DNA of 64,000 bases from JBFLVT01 sp036804525. Its GTDB lineage: Bacteria > Bacillota > Desulfotomaculia > Desulfotomaculales > JASEER01. Made by a program: the position numbers and the translations under genes. Below, piece after piece: positions 33,379-40,859 of this stretch (within the stretch, counting starts at the first letter, position 1; every line of letters starts with the position of its first letter). The stretch lies in contig DAIRSE010000004.1 in the NCBI GenBank assembly GCA_036804525.1, positions 104,161-168,160 of the forward strand, in the 5' to 3' direction. The notes beneath the pieces are model-generated. The model did not search any database. It was not told where the DNA came from and saw nothing but the letters and a program-made list of their open reading frames with translations.

Positions 33379-33414
33379 GCCTTTTCAAACCCCCTTTTGC
33401 AGATATTTACTCCT

Positions 33415-33454
33415 AGTATGCTCATTAACGACACCGTTAATAACTAAATAGTTA
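33415..33454. promoter_or_regulatory. Promoter and twin palindromes between the winged-helix gene and the RNA locus
   Basis: Two adjacent four-base-spaced palindromes, TTAACG-ACAC-CGTTAA (33425-33440) and TAACT-AAAT-AGTTA (33441-33454). The first fills the spacer of the winged-helix gene promoter (-35 TTATTA, -10 CATACT on the minus strand). The second is about ten bases from a weak plus-strand promoter candidate (TTGGTA 33464-33469, 18-base spacer, TAAAAC 33488-33493). The arrangement suits a repressor acting on both directions. Confidence 0.5.
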
Positions 33455-33539
33455 CTCATAGGATTGGTAAATTTAGACAACTTCTGCTAAAACCGTATTG
33501 GTTCTCTCTTACCAGGATATTCCCTCATATATTCGCAAT

Positions 33540-33990
33540 TTCAAGCCATACTATTACCAAGGGTTCGTAATGGCCGAGTCAAGATTACTACCGGGTCAAA
33601 AAGGCTCGGTAGTAATCGGCCAAAGGTTCATACCGGGTCGCAATGGCTCGGTATGGGCCGGAGGGAAGAGCAATAAGTTTTCCGGCAGGCTTGTGTACAG
33701 TCCGAAGGATTGTACACAGGTCACAAGGGAGACTTATTGTTTGAGCTAAGATCAAGATAGCTGCCGGAACACCTTATGAAGGTTTGGGTTACAGGTAGTC
33801 GAGAGATTACCTGTAGCTCACAAGGTAGTTATCTTGGTCGAGCAAAGGTTATCACGGATTTCGTAATGGTCTGTAGTGGTCGAAAGATCACTGCAGGCTG
33901 CGCAGAGATTCGTGATAGCCGGAGCGAAGGTCATTACGGGCTCCTAACATAGAAACCCATCTCTTCGGAGATGGGTTTCTGGTTTTTATT
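33540..33990 (+). ncRNA. Large structured RNA candidate, family not recognised
   Basis: A gene-free stretch that folds into a series of long stems on the plus strand. H1: GGCCG/CGGCC (33572-33576/33617-33621) around a 14-bp stem 33584-33597/33603-33616. H2: an 11-bp stem 33629-33639/33645-33655. H3: CAATAAGT/ACTTATTG (33671/33732) around a 12-bp stem 33692-33703/33707-33718. H4: a 13-bp stem with three G-U pairs or fewer, 33753-33765/33824-33836, enclosing ACCTT-ATG-AAGGT and an 11-bp stem with GAGA loop (33790-33815). H5: TATCACG/CGTGATA (33850/33911) enclosing an 11-bp stem with GAAA loop (33871-33896). CGTAATG (33862) can pair with CATTACG (33932) across H5, making a pseudoknot. It ends in a terminator with UUCG loop (33951-33980) and a T-rich tail. 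The many G-U wobble pairs favour RNA over DNA function. Not CRISPR, tRNA, tmRNA or RNase P by motif. Confidence 0.72.
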
Positions 33991-33997
33991 CTTTTTC
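33951..33997 (+). terminator. Intrinsic terminator of the structured RNA
   Basis: AGAAACCCATCTC-TTCG-GAGATGGGTTTCT is a 13-bp stem with a UUCG tetraloop, followed on the plus strand by GGTTTTTATTCTTTTT. The T-tract exists only on this strand, so it marks a plus-strand transcript. It faces the spoIVA stop codon at 34014. Confidence 0.9.
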
Positions 33998-34013
33998 TGC
34001 AATCTGCCTGCTT

Positions 34014-35495
34014 TCAGATAATAATGCAAATCAGGCCGCCGCTACCGTCGTTAACAATGCGCTGCAGGGTTTCTTGCAACTTGACCTGCGCATTCTCCGG
34101 CATACGCTGGAGCTTGTTTTGGATGCCCTCCCTGACCAGGTCGTGCAAGGACTTGCCAAAAATCTCGGACTCCCAGATCTTTTTCGGATTTTCTTCAAAT
34201 TCGTTCAGGATAAAGCGTACCAGGTCCTCGCATTGCTTTTCGGTCCCGATAATGGGCGTGATCTCGGTCGTGATATTGGCCCTGATGATGTGCAGCGAAG
34301 GAGCACTGGCCTTGAGACGCACCCCAAAACGGCTTCCCTGCTTGATAAGTTCCGGATCCTCCAGGTTCATCTCGTCAAGGTGCGGAGTAACCATGCCGTA
34401 ACCGGTTTCCTTAACGTCCTGCAAGGCTTGCGCCACTTTATCGTATTCCCGTTTCGCCACGGCCAGTTCGAGCATCAGGCGGAACACATCGTGGTCCCCG
34501 GAAACCGCGAAACCGGTTTGTTCACTGATCACGTCGTAGAAAAGCTTGCTCTTAGCCCGGATCTCGATCTCGGCCGACCCGATGCCAAGATCCATCTCAT
34601 TGACACGCACCTCTTCCACGAAATCGTATTCGCTTAACTTAGCCGTCACCCGGCTGATGTCGCGGATGCGCTGCACGCCCCGGACGGCATCCCGGACAGC
34701 CTGCTCGAAGCGGTCACGAAGCCAGTGTTTGGCATCCAGTTCGCGGACCCAGGCCGGGATTTTGATTTCGACTTTCGAAACGGGGAATTCATAGAGGAGT
34801 TCTTCCATAATGGCTAGGACATCGTTCTGGTTGAGTTCGGCGACGTTCATGGGAAGCACAGGCACGGCGTACTTGTCGGTCAGTTCGTTGACCAGCGCCT
34901 CGGTTTCGGCGGCGTGAGGCTTGATGGTGTTGAGGACGACGATGAAGGGCTTCTTTATGTCCTTCATCTCCTCAATGACCCTTTCCTCAGCCTCGACGTA
35001 GTTTTGCCGCGGGATATCGGTGATGGTTCCGTCGGTGGTCATCACGATGCCGATCGTGGAATGCTCGGTGATCACCTTCCGCGTGCCGATCTCGGCTGCT
35101 TCCTGGAAGGGGATCGGTTCCTCGAACCACGGCGTGTTAACCATCCGCGGCACGCCGTCTTCCTCTTCATACCCTAGCGCGCCCTCGACCCGGTAGCCGA
35201 CATTGTCGACCATCCGTACCCTTAGTTTCAGATTCTGCCCGATAACGATCTCGACAGCTTCACTCGGGACAAACTTGGGCTCAGTCGTCATAATCGTCCG
35301 GCCGGACCCGCTCTGCGGCAATTCGTCCCGCGCCCGGTCTTTGTCATAAACGTTCTTGATGTTGGGGACGACGAACAGTTCCATAAAACGTTTAATAAAA
35401 GTAGATTTTCCGGTGCGCACGCCGCCAACAACGCCGATGTAGATGTCACCACCGGTTCTTTCGGCCATGTCCCGAAAGATATCAAGCCTATCCAT
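34014..35495 (-). CDS. spoIVA: Stage IV sporulation protein A
   Basis: Spore-coat morphogenetic ATPase that polymerises on the forespore surface and anchors the coat. It is 493 residues, full length. The N-terminal P-loop is GGVRTGKSTFIKRF (about 24-37), with TEPKFVPSEAVEI and MVDNVGYRVEGALGYEE after it and a TK.D-like region further on. The C-terminus ends GSGGLICIII, the usual hydrophobic end needed for membrane (SpoVM) interaction. It shows that the organism forms endospores. A sigma-E promoter is likely upstream but I can only point to GTCATGCT with a downstream CATCCCAT as a weak candidate. Confidence 0.97.
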   Translation of the reverse strand: MDRLDIFRDMAERTGGDIYIGVVGGVRTGKSTFIKRFMELFVVPNIKNVYDKDRARDELPQSGSGRTIMTTEPKFVPSEAVEIVIGQNLKLRVRMVDNVGYRVEGALGYEEEDGVPRMVNTPWFEEPIPFQEAAEIGTRKVITEHSTIGIVMTTDGTITDIPRQNYVEAEERVIEEMKDIKKPFIVVLNTIKPHAAETEALVNELTDKYAVPVLPMNVAELNQNDVLAIMEELLYEFPVSKVEIKIPAWVRELDAKHWLRDRFEQAVRDAVRGVQRIRDISRVTAKLSEYDFVEEVRVNEMDLGIGSAEIEIRAKSKLFYDVISEQTGFAVSGDHDVFRLMLELAVAKREYDKVAQALQDVKETGYGMVTPHLDEMNLEDPELIKQGSRFGVRLKASAPSLHIIRANITTEITPIIGTEKQCEDLVRFILNEFEENPKKIWESEIFGKSLHDLVREGIQNKLQRMPENAQVKLQETLQRIVNDGSGGLICIII

Positions 35496-35664
35496 GAGAA
35501 GTTTTTCCCCCCTTTAATTTAGAGAAATCGTGCGCCCAAAAACCAAAGCATAAACCTTTCTAATCACCACCCCCGGGATGATCCCTATGGGATGAAGTTT
35601 TTTCCAAAGCATGACAGTAACACTATATATATATGAGGGGGGGTAACCAATATAACCACTTGTA

Positions 35665-35702
35665 CAAAACAAAAACATCCCACCGTATGCGAGATGGGAT
35701 GC
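35665..35702 (-). terminator. Terminator after the DRTGG protein gene
   Basis: CATCCCACC and GATGGGATG form a stem near 35676-35701, followed on the minus strand by TTTTTGTTTTG. It separates the acyl-CoA synthetase operon from spoIVA. Confidence 0.8.
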
Positions 35703-35709
35703 TTGATTC

Positions 35710-35756
35710 CGGGACAGCCTGTCCCGAAGGTTTGTACAACTGTCAGCTGACAGTTG
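35710..35756. repeat. Two perfect palindromes downstream of the DRTGG gene
   Basis: CGGGACAG-C-CTGTCCCG (35710-35726) and a 20-base perfect palindrome centred on CAGCTG (35737-35756, arms CAACTGTCAG and CTGACAGTTG). They lie between the stop codon at 35773 and the terminator. They could be extra RNA hairpins or protein-binding sites. Confidence 0.55.
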
Positions 35757-35772
35757 CCACTATAGGAGCTCT

Positions 35773-36828
35773 CTAACCGGCCAGCGCCTCAAGAATAAGT
35801 TTCCAGTTGCAGAACTGTTCAATGTTTTCGACGGCCAGCTTGATGGCTTTCTCGTCGTTGGGGCGGATCCGCCGCGCGACCTCCGAAATCTTCTCAATAG
35901 TCGTATAGGTGTCGTAGTGCACGAGAATGACCGGCACTCCCTTTTCGGTAGCTTTGGTGATCACGCTGATACTCGGGTAGAGCCCGCCGGTCAGGATCAG
36001 CACCGAGGTGCTCGTCTCCAGCGCCGATAACGCGTAGTCAGCCCTGTCCCCGCCGATGATTACCGCTTTATTCAAGGACCGGCGCAGAGTATCCAGGGCG
36101 CTTTCAATGGTCATGGCCCCGATCAAGACATCTTCCACAAGCAGATTCAGGTTTTGCTGGCCGGTTAAAATCTCGCCGCCCAATACTTCGTGGAATTCGG
36201 CGACGGTAGGAGCGTGAATTTCCGAACGCCTGGGGATAGCGCCAAGGTAACGGAACCCCGACGCCTTCAGGATGTTCGCATAGACGCCCTCTGCCTTGGC
36301 CAGTAGCGGGCGCTGGACCTTGTTAAAAATGCAGCCCGCCACGCCGACTCCTTTGGCCGCAGCATAGCGCATCAGGAAGAGGGCTTCGTCGAAGTCGTAG
36401 TCGTGCTGCACATTGATCGTGCAAAGCACTTCCGCTCCGATCTCCCGGGCAAGGCTGATCGAATCCAGCCCATAGCTCGCTGCCGCCCACGGCAGGCTGG
36501 CCCCGTCGATGATCACCGGGTCGTAAACCGATATCATCAACTTGTAGGCTTCCAGGATTCTTTTCCGGATGACTTCGGCGTCGTCCCTGGCGAGCAGGTA
36601 AAAGCTGCTGAGCGTATGGGGAACGATGGCCTCGATCCCTTCCTTCAGGCCCAGGACCTGCTCCATCAGCACTCCGTCCGCGTCGCTTTTAGCCCCCGCG
36701 CTTTGCACGTAGCCGATAGGCTTAAAGTAACCCGCGTATTTTCCTTCCTTGCGAAACTTCAGTGCCAGGCCCAGAGCGACGGCGGTCTTGCCACTCCCGG
36801 GCGGTCCGACAAGAAATAGGCTTTTCAC
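35773..36828 (-). CDS. BioD-like P-loop protein with DRTGG domain
   Basis: A 351-residue protein with two parts. The N-terminal ~210 residues are a dethiobiotin-synthetase-like P-loop domain (FLVGPPGSGKTAVALGLAL, DPVIIDGASLPW). The C-terminal part is a DRTGG domain (about 215-330, ending near GVPVILVHYDTYTTIEKI), as found in the N-terminal half of long phosphotransacetylases and in CBS-DRTGG regulators. The Pta catalytic domain itself is absent. It is probably co-transcribed with the ADP-forming acyl-CoA synthetase 12 bases upstream, so a regulatory role in acetyl-CoA/acetate metabolism is a fair guess. Start GTG 36828 after GAGGTG. Confidence 0.8.
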   Translation of the reverse strand: MKSLFLVGPPGSGKTAVALGLALKFRKEGKYAGYFKPIGYVQSAGAKSDADGVLMEQVLGLKEGIEAIVPHTLSSFYLLARDDAEVIRKRILEAYKLMISVYDPVIIDGASLPWAAASYGLDSISLAREIGAEVLCTINVQHDYDFDEALFLMRYAAAKGVGVAGCIFNKVQRPLLAKAEGVYANILKASGFRYLGAIPRRSEIHAPTVAEFHEVLGGEILTGQQNLNLLVEDVLIGAMTIESALDTLRRSLNKAVIIGGDRADYALSALETSTSVLILTGGLYPSISVITKATEKGVPVILVHYDTYTTIEKISEVARRIRPNDEKAIKLAVENIEQFCNWKLILEALAG

Positions 36829-36840
36829 CTTCCACGCACC

Positions 36841-38952
36841 TCACGAAATTGTTATTTTAACATCAAGGGCAACTGCCCCCTTGGGATAGGCGAAGACCGG
36901 GTTAATATCCATTTCGGTGATTGTCGGGAAATCGGTAACCAATCTGGACACTCTGGCCACGATGTCGACCAGAGCGCCGATATCGGCGGGTTCCTCCCCG
37001 CGGTAGCCTCGCAACAGTGTAAAGGCCTTGGTCTCGGCAATCATTCTCTCAATCTCCCGCTTGTTCAGGCCGTAAACGAGGCGGAAGGCGATGTCCTTAA
37101 GCAGGTTGACGTAAATCCCCCCGAGCCCGAAAGCAATCATGGGTCCGAAAGTGATGTCCCGCGTCATCCCGATGATTATTTCACGACCCTTAGGCGCCAT
37201 CTGCTGGACCTCGATACCATGGACGATAACGTTAGGCAGCGCCCGCTGCACGTTCGTCATGACTTCCCAGAAGCCATCCGTTACCTCCTCGGCGTTCTTT
37301 AAGCCGATGCGGACGCCGCCGATATCGGTCTTATGGATTATTTTCGGCGAAGCCACTTTGAGCACGACAGGGTATCCGATCTCTTCCGCGGCCTGGACGG
37401 CATCCTCGGCCCGCGTCACAAGCTTTGTGGCTGCGGCAGGGATCCCGTAAGCCCGGGCCACCTCGGCGGCCTCGCTGCCCAGCAAAACGACGCGGTTATC
37501 AGCTCTGACCGCTGCAAGAACTTCGCGCACCCGCTGCGCATTTATCCCTTCAAAGACCGGCGGCCCCGAGGCTTTCGGCGTGGATTGAATCTCGGCGTAA
37601 CGCGTCAAACCTTCTACCGCCCCAATAGCTACCTCCGGAAATGTGTAGCAGGGGACGCCGTTGTTGGACAGCAGCTTGCAGCCCTCTTCAAGAGATTCCC
37701 CGCCCATGTAGACGGCAAAAACAGGCTTATCAGGATTGGCCTGGCGGACGTCAAGAATGGCTTGAGCCGTTTCTACCGGCTCAGCAGTGGCCGTGGGGCA
37801 AACTAGTACGACGGTGCTACCGGCATGCCTGTCCTCAACGACTTTCTCTAGCGCAAAACGGTACCGGTCTGCTCGCGCATCCCCAAGCACGTCGACAGGG
37901 TTGTAGATGTTTGCCTCCCTCGGCAATTCGGCGCGTAAGGCCTCCAGCGTCTTCTTGCTGAAGCGGGCCATCTCCAATCCTTTTTGCTCAACACGGTCGG
38001 TGGCCACAATACCCGGTCCGCCGGCGTTAGTCACGATGGCCACCTTATTGTTTTTGGGTATGGGCTGAGTGGCAAACGCGGTGGCCAGATCGAACAGCTC
38101 GCTCATGCTCTTGGCACGGATAACGCCTGCCTGGCGAAAAGCGGTCTCATAAGCCAGATCCGAACCGGCAAGCGCGCCGGTATGAGACGAGGCCGCCCTG
38201 GCACCTGCCTGGCTGGCCCCGGATTTCAGAATGACGATGGGTTTCTTCCGGCTGACGCGGCTGCAGACATCCAGGAACTTCCCGCCGTCAGCAACGTCCT
38301 CTATGTAGCACAAGATCACCCTGGTATTGGAGTCATCGGCCGCCATGGCGATAAAGTCGGTTTCCGTCAGGTCACCCTTGTTGCCCAGGCTGATAAACTG
38401 TGAAAACCCGAGGCCCGACGTCAGGCTCCAGTCCAGGATGGCCACCAGCATTGCCCCGCTCTGCGAGATGAAAGCAATGCTTCCCTTCCTTGGGAACCCG
38501 GCGGCAAAGGAGGCGTTCAAGGGGGTGTGGGTATCCATGATGCCCACGCAGTTCGGTCCCACAATGCGCATCCCGTAACGCCGGGCAATGCTCACCATTT
38601 CCTTCTCTCTTTCCAGACCCTCGTGGCCTACTTCCTTAAAGCCGGCGCTGATAACGATGAGGTACTTGACTCCCGCTTGCCCGCAAGCTTCAACCACGGG
38701 CAGTACGCGTTCCGCCGGAAGAGAGATGACAGCAAGGTCTACCGTTTCGGGAACGTCACCGATCGTAGGGTATACCCGGTACCCCTCTATTTCGGTCTCT
38801 TTGGGATTGATCGGAAAGACGCTCCCCTGGTAACCGCTGTCAATGATATTGCGAATGATAATGTTGCCGATTTTCTCCCTGGCCTTGGATGCGCCAATTA
38901 CGGCTACGGACCGGGGCTTAAAGAGGGCCGATAGATCAGCCAACCGCGTCAC
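36841..38952 (-). CDS. Acetate/acyl-CoA synthetase, ADP-forming (fused alpha-beta)
   Basis: A 703-residue NDP-forming acyl-CoA synthetase: acyl-CoA + ADP + Pi to acid + CoA + ATP. The N-terminal CoA-binding domain begins LFKPRSVAVIGASKAREKIG; the ligase domain carries the phospho-histidine in AASSHTGALAGSD (His257). The C-terminal ~230 residues are an ATP-grasp subunit (GYPVVLKVASPKIIHKTDIGG). In fermenting anaerobes such enzymes conserve energy from acetyl-CoA or branched and aromatic acyl-CoAs; the substrate cannot be told here. It could act with the acyl ligases at 42.6-49.9 kb. Start GTG 38952 or TTG three codons later. Confidence 0.93.
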   Translation of the reverse strand: MTRLADLSALFKPRSVAVIGASKAREKIGNIIIRNIIDSGYQGSVFPINPKETEIEGYRVYPTIGDVPETVDLAVISLPAERVLPVVEACGQAGVKYLIVISAGFKEVGHEGLEREKEMVSIARRYGMRIVGPNCVGIMDTHTPLNASFAAGFPRKGSIAFISQSGAMLVAILDWSLTSGLGFSQFISLGNKGDLTETDFIAMAADDSNTRVILCYIEDVADGGKFLDVCSRVSRKKPIVILKSGASQAGARAASSHTGALAGSDLAYETAFRQAGVIRAKSMSELFDLATAFATQPIPKNNKVAIVTNAGGPGIVATDRVEQKGLEMARFSKKTLEALRAELPREANIYNPVDVLGDARADRYRFALEKVVEDRHAGSTVVLVCPTATAEPVETAQAILDVRQANPDKPVFAVYMGGESLEEGCKLLSNNGVPCYTFPEVAIGAVEGLTRYAEIQSTPKASGPPVFEGINAQRVREVLAAVRADNRVVLLGSEAAEVARAYGIPAAATKLVTRAEDAVQAAEEIGYPVVLKVASPKIIHKTDIGGVRIGLKNAEEVTDGFWEVMTNVQRALPNVIVHGIEVQQMAPKGREIIIGMTRDITFGPMIAFGLGGIYVNLLKDIAFRLVYGLNKREIERMIAETKAFTLLRGYRGEEPADIGALVDIVARVSRLVTDFPTITEMDINPVFAYPKGAVALDVKITIS

Positions 38953-39081
38953 CTCTTGAACGTTCTAGCGGGAAAGAATAAGAAAACCATTGAGAAGAAT
39001 AACTTCTATCAACTATCCTGTTCTTGCGTCCGATCTTTTATAGCATTTCGCCATTTGCTTCCGTTCCCCTTTTTTTGGCAA

Positions 39082-39119
39082 AAAAATAAAGGCGCTTCGC
39101 TTGAAACGCCTTTATTTTT
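39082..39119. terminator. Bidirectional terminator after the SleB gene
   Basis: AAAAATAAAGGCG and CGCCTTTATTTTT form a long A/T-flanked stem with a 12-base loop. It ends the minus-strand SleB transcript five bases after its stop codon. Confidence 0.85.
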
Positions 39120-39123
39120 AGCC

Positions 39124-39753
39124 CTATGCCTTGGTGGCAAAGACGTGGTTGCCTATCCTGGTCAACACCGGCAGGGTTCTAATCCACTTGTCGCTTGCGG
39201 TGTCCGGGTTGTAAAAGAACAGCGCCCCGTTCGTGGGGTCTTCGCCCTTTAAAGCCGCAATGGCCGCCTGTATCGATTCCTCGTCAGGGGTCAGATTGAT
39301 GGACCCGTCGGCAACCGGCGAGAACTGATAAACGTTATCCGTCTTTTCAAAAATGACGTCTTCAAGGCTTTTAGGGAAGAACGGGCTGTTTATGCGGTTC
39401 AGGATCACCGCGCCGACGGCCACCTTCCCGCTGAAAGATTCTCCCCTGGCTTCGGCATGGATAGCCCGCGCCAGCAGCATCACGTCTTCTTGAGAGAAAC
39501 GAATGCGATACCCCTCGCTATCCCCGCTTACCGGCACCTTGAGGACCTGACCCGGATAGATCAGGTCGCCGCGGATACCATTCACAACCTGCAGCAAGGC
39601 GACAGAAGTATTGAATTTCCTGCTTATTTCGTAAAGCGTATCGCCTTCGCGAATGGTATAGTAAGTACGTTCGGCGCCGGTTGCCGAAGCTGTTGACTGC
39701 CAGCAAAACGCCAATACAGCCGCAAAAAGCACGGCAATAACGAAGCGCCTCAT
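39124..39753 (-). CDS. LysM-containing SleB-type cell wall hydrolase
   Basis: A 209-residue secreted protein. A signal peptide (1-24, MRRFVIAVLFAAVLAFCW, SASA cut) is followed by one LysM domain (about 30-75, YYTIREGDTLYEISRKFNTS). A hydrolase_2/SleB domain follows (about 85-205) with catalytic glutamate in ARAIHAEARGESFSGKVAVG. Relatives are spore cortex-lytic enzymes acting in germination or vegetative hydrolases. The domain order LysM-hydrolase is common in Clostridia. It has a GGAGGG ribosome site and is apparently monocistronic. Confidence 0.92.
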   Translation of the reverse strand: MRRFVIAVLFAAVLAFCWQSTASATGAERTYYTIREGDTLYEISRKFNTSVALLQVVNGIRGDLIYPGQVLKVPVSGDSEGYRIRFSQEDVMLLARAIHAEARGESFSGKVAVGAVILNRINSPFFPKSLEDVIFEKTDNVYQFSPVADGSINLTPDEESIQAAIAALKGEDPTNGALFFYNPDTASDKWIRTLPVLTRIGNHVFATKA

Positions 39754-39871
39754 ATTGCCCTCCTTTCCAGGAAGATATTTTCATCATCCTAGAGACTTCT
39801 TATACTGGGATATTATCCCAAAACGCTGACTTTTATTCGTCAGCTAGTTGAAATCCCGTGATGATGGCAAC

Positions 39872-39901
39872 AAAAAACGGGTGCCTGATAGGTACACCCG
39901 T
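39872..39901 (-). terminator. Terminator after the DnaC-like gene
   Basis: ACGGGTG and CACCCGT form a stem with an 11-base loop, followed on the minus strand by TTTTTTGTT. Confidence 0.8.
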
Positions 39902-39980
39902 CCGGATTGTTGACAAACCCTCTCTTTGAATTTAGGCATTTTCTCCAAGCGAACAACTTACGAAGCAGTCGTCGGTCCTT

Positions 39981-40715
39981 CTACTCCTCGTATGCGACCT
40001 TCTCTTTACGCTGTACGATGCGAAGGTCCAGTTCCGCCATCAAGAGGACTGTGCGGCACATCTGAATAAGTCTTGAGGCCGTACGCTCTCCCAGCAGTTC
40101 CTGCAGTTCCTGGAGGTTCAAGTTCGTTGTGACAATCACCGGCAACTTGTGGTTGAGGCGATAGTTCAACAGCGAGTAAATCTTCTGCCTGGCCCATTCG
40201 CTGTATGTATGCGCTCCCAGGTCATCCAGCACGAGCAGCGGGACATTCTTTGCCTGCTCAACGAGGTCCCGTTCTGAGACGTCGTCCCGGTCAGCGTAAG
40301 TGGCCCTGATCCGGTCAAGGAAGTCCGGCACGATAAGGAACAGCACTTCGCCGCCCCTCTCCAGGACGGCGTTGGCGATGCAGCAGGCCAGGAAGGTCTT
40401 GCCGGTACCCACGTCACCGCAGAACATGAGGCCGTCCTGGCTGTCTCCCGCGAGGTAGGATTCAACAAACTTGCGGGAGACCCGCAAGGCGTTGGCCGCA
40501 TTCTCATAATACGAGCGGCCGCGGTCATCTTTCATCCGCCGGGAGTAGTAGTTCAGGTTGAATCGTTCAAAGGTCTGCTCCCGTAAGCGCGCCGGCATCT
40601 GCGCGTTCTCAACCCGGCGCGCAAGATTCCTCTCCTGTACGCATGCACAGGGGACGGCATTCTCCCCGTCAAAAAGGATGCCCCTGCCCTCGCACGTTCG
40701 GCAGTAGTCCGCCAC
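39981..40715 (-). CDS. DnaC/DnaI-type helicase loader ATPase
   Basis: A 244-residue AAA+ protein. The N-terminal zinc ribbon reads YCRTCEGRGILF and PCACVQER; Walker A is CGDVGTGKTFLACC (about 98-110); Walker B is VPLLVLDDLGAH. DnaC-like sensor residues lie in PVIVTTNLN. It resembles IstB/DnaC loaders that place the replicative helicase. Next to a DnaD-domain gene it is most likely the chromosomal loader pair (DnaI/DnaD role) and not a transposon IstB, as no transposase is adjacent. GTG start 40715 after GGAGG. Confidence 0.88.
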   Translation of the reverse strand: MADYCRTCEGRGILFDGENAVPCACVQERNLARRVENAQMPARLREQTFERFNLNYYSRRMKDDRGRSYYENAANALRVSRKFVESYLAGDSQDGLMFCGDVGTGKTFLACCIANAVLERGGEVLFLIVPDFLDRIRATYADRDDVSERDLVEQAKNVPLLVLDDLGAHTYSEWARQKIYSLLNYRLNHKLPVIVTTNLNLQELQELLGERTASRLIQMCRTVLLMAELDLRIVQRKEKVAYEE

Positions 40716-40770
40716 TCACCAGGCCTCCAAGTCCTTTCGGGATGTTGGCTGAACCCGATAGCCTTTTACC

Positions 40771-40798
40771 CGTATTGGCGTTTTTTGCAACACTCCCC
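40771..40798. repeat. Fragment of the dispersed repeat (outer end only)
   Basis: CGTATTGGCGTTTTTTGCAA followed by CACTCCCC is the outer end of repeat copy B/C (complement of GGAGAGTGCTGCAAAAAGCC...) with a few changes. Only this end remains, in the gap between the DnaD-like and DnaC-like genes. Confidence 0.6.
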
Positions 40799-40859
40799 GG
40801 GCTCTCCAAAAACAGGCTCGCCGGGGAACCACCCCGGCGTATTGCACTTCTTAACCAAA

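Noticed and set aside
33498..33749. An 83-codon plus-strand frame inside the structured RNA region
   Set aside because: Composition follows the hairpin repeats, there is no ribosome site, and the translation has no protein-like character.
33540..33990. CRISPR array or OLE RNA as explanation of the repeated hairpins
   Set aside because: There are no identical regularly spaced direct repeats. The neighbours (spoIVA, recJ) are not those I know for OLE. OLE and other large RNAs still need a formal covariance-model search.
39981..40715. DnaC-like gene as IstB of an insertion sequence
   Set aside because: No transposase gene or terminal repeats are adjacent; the neighbour is a DnaD-domain gene, which fits replication.
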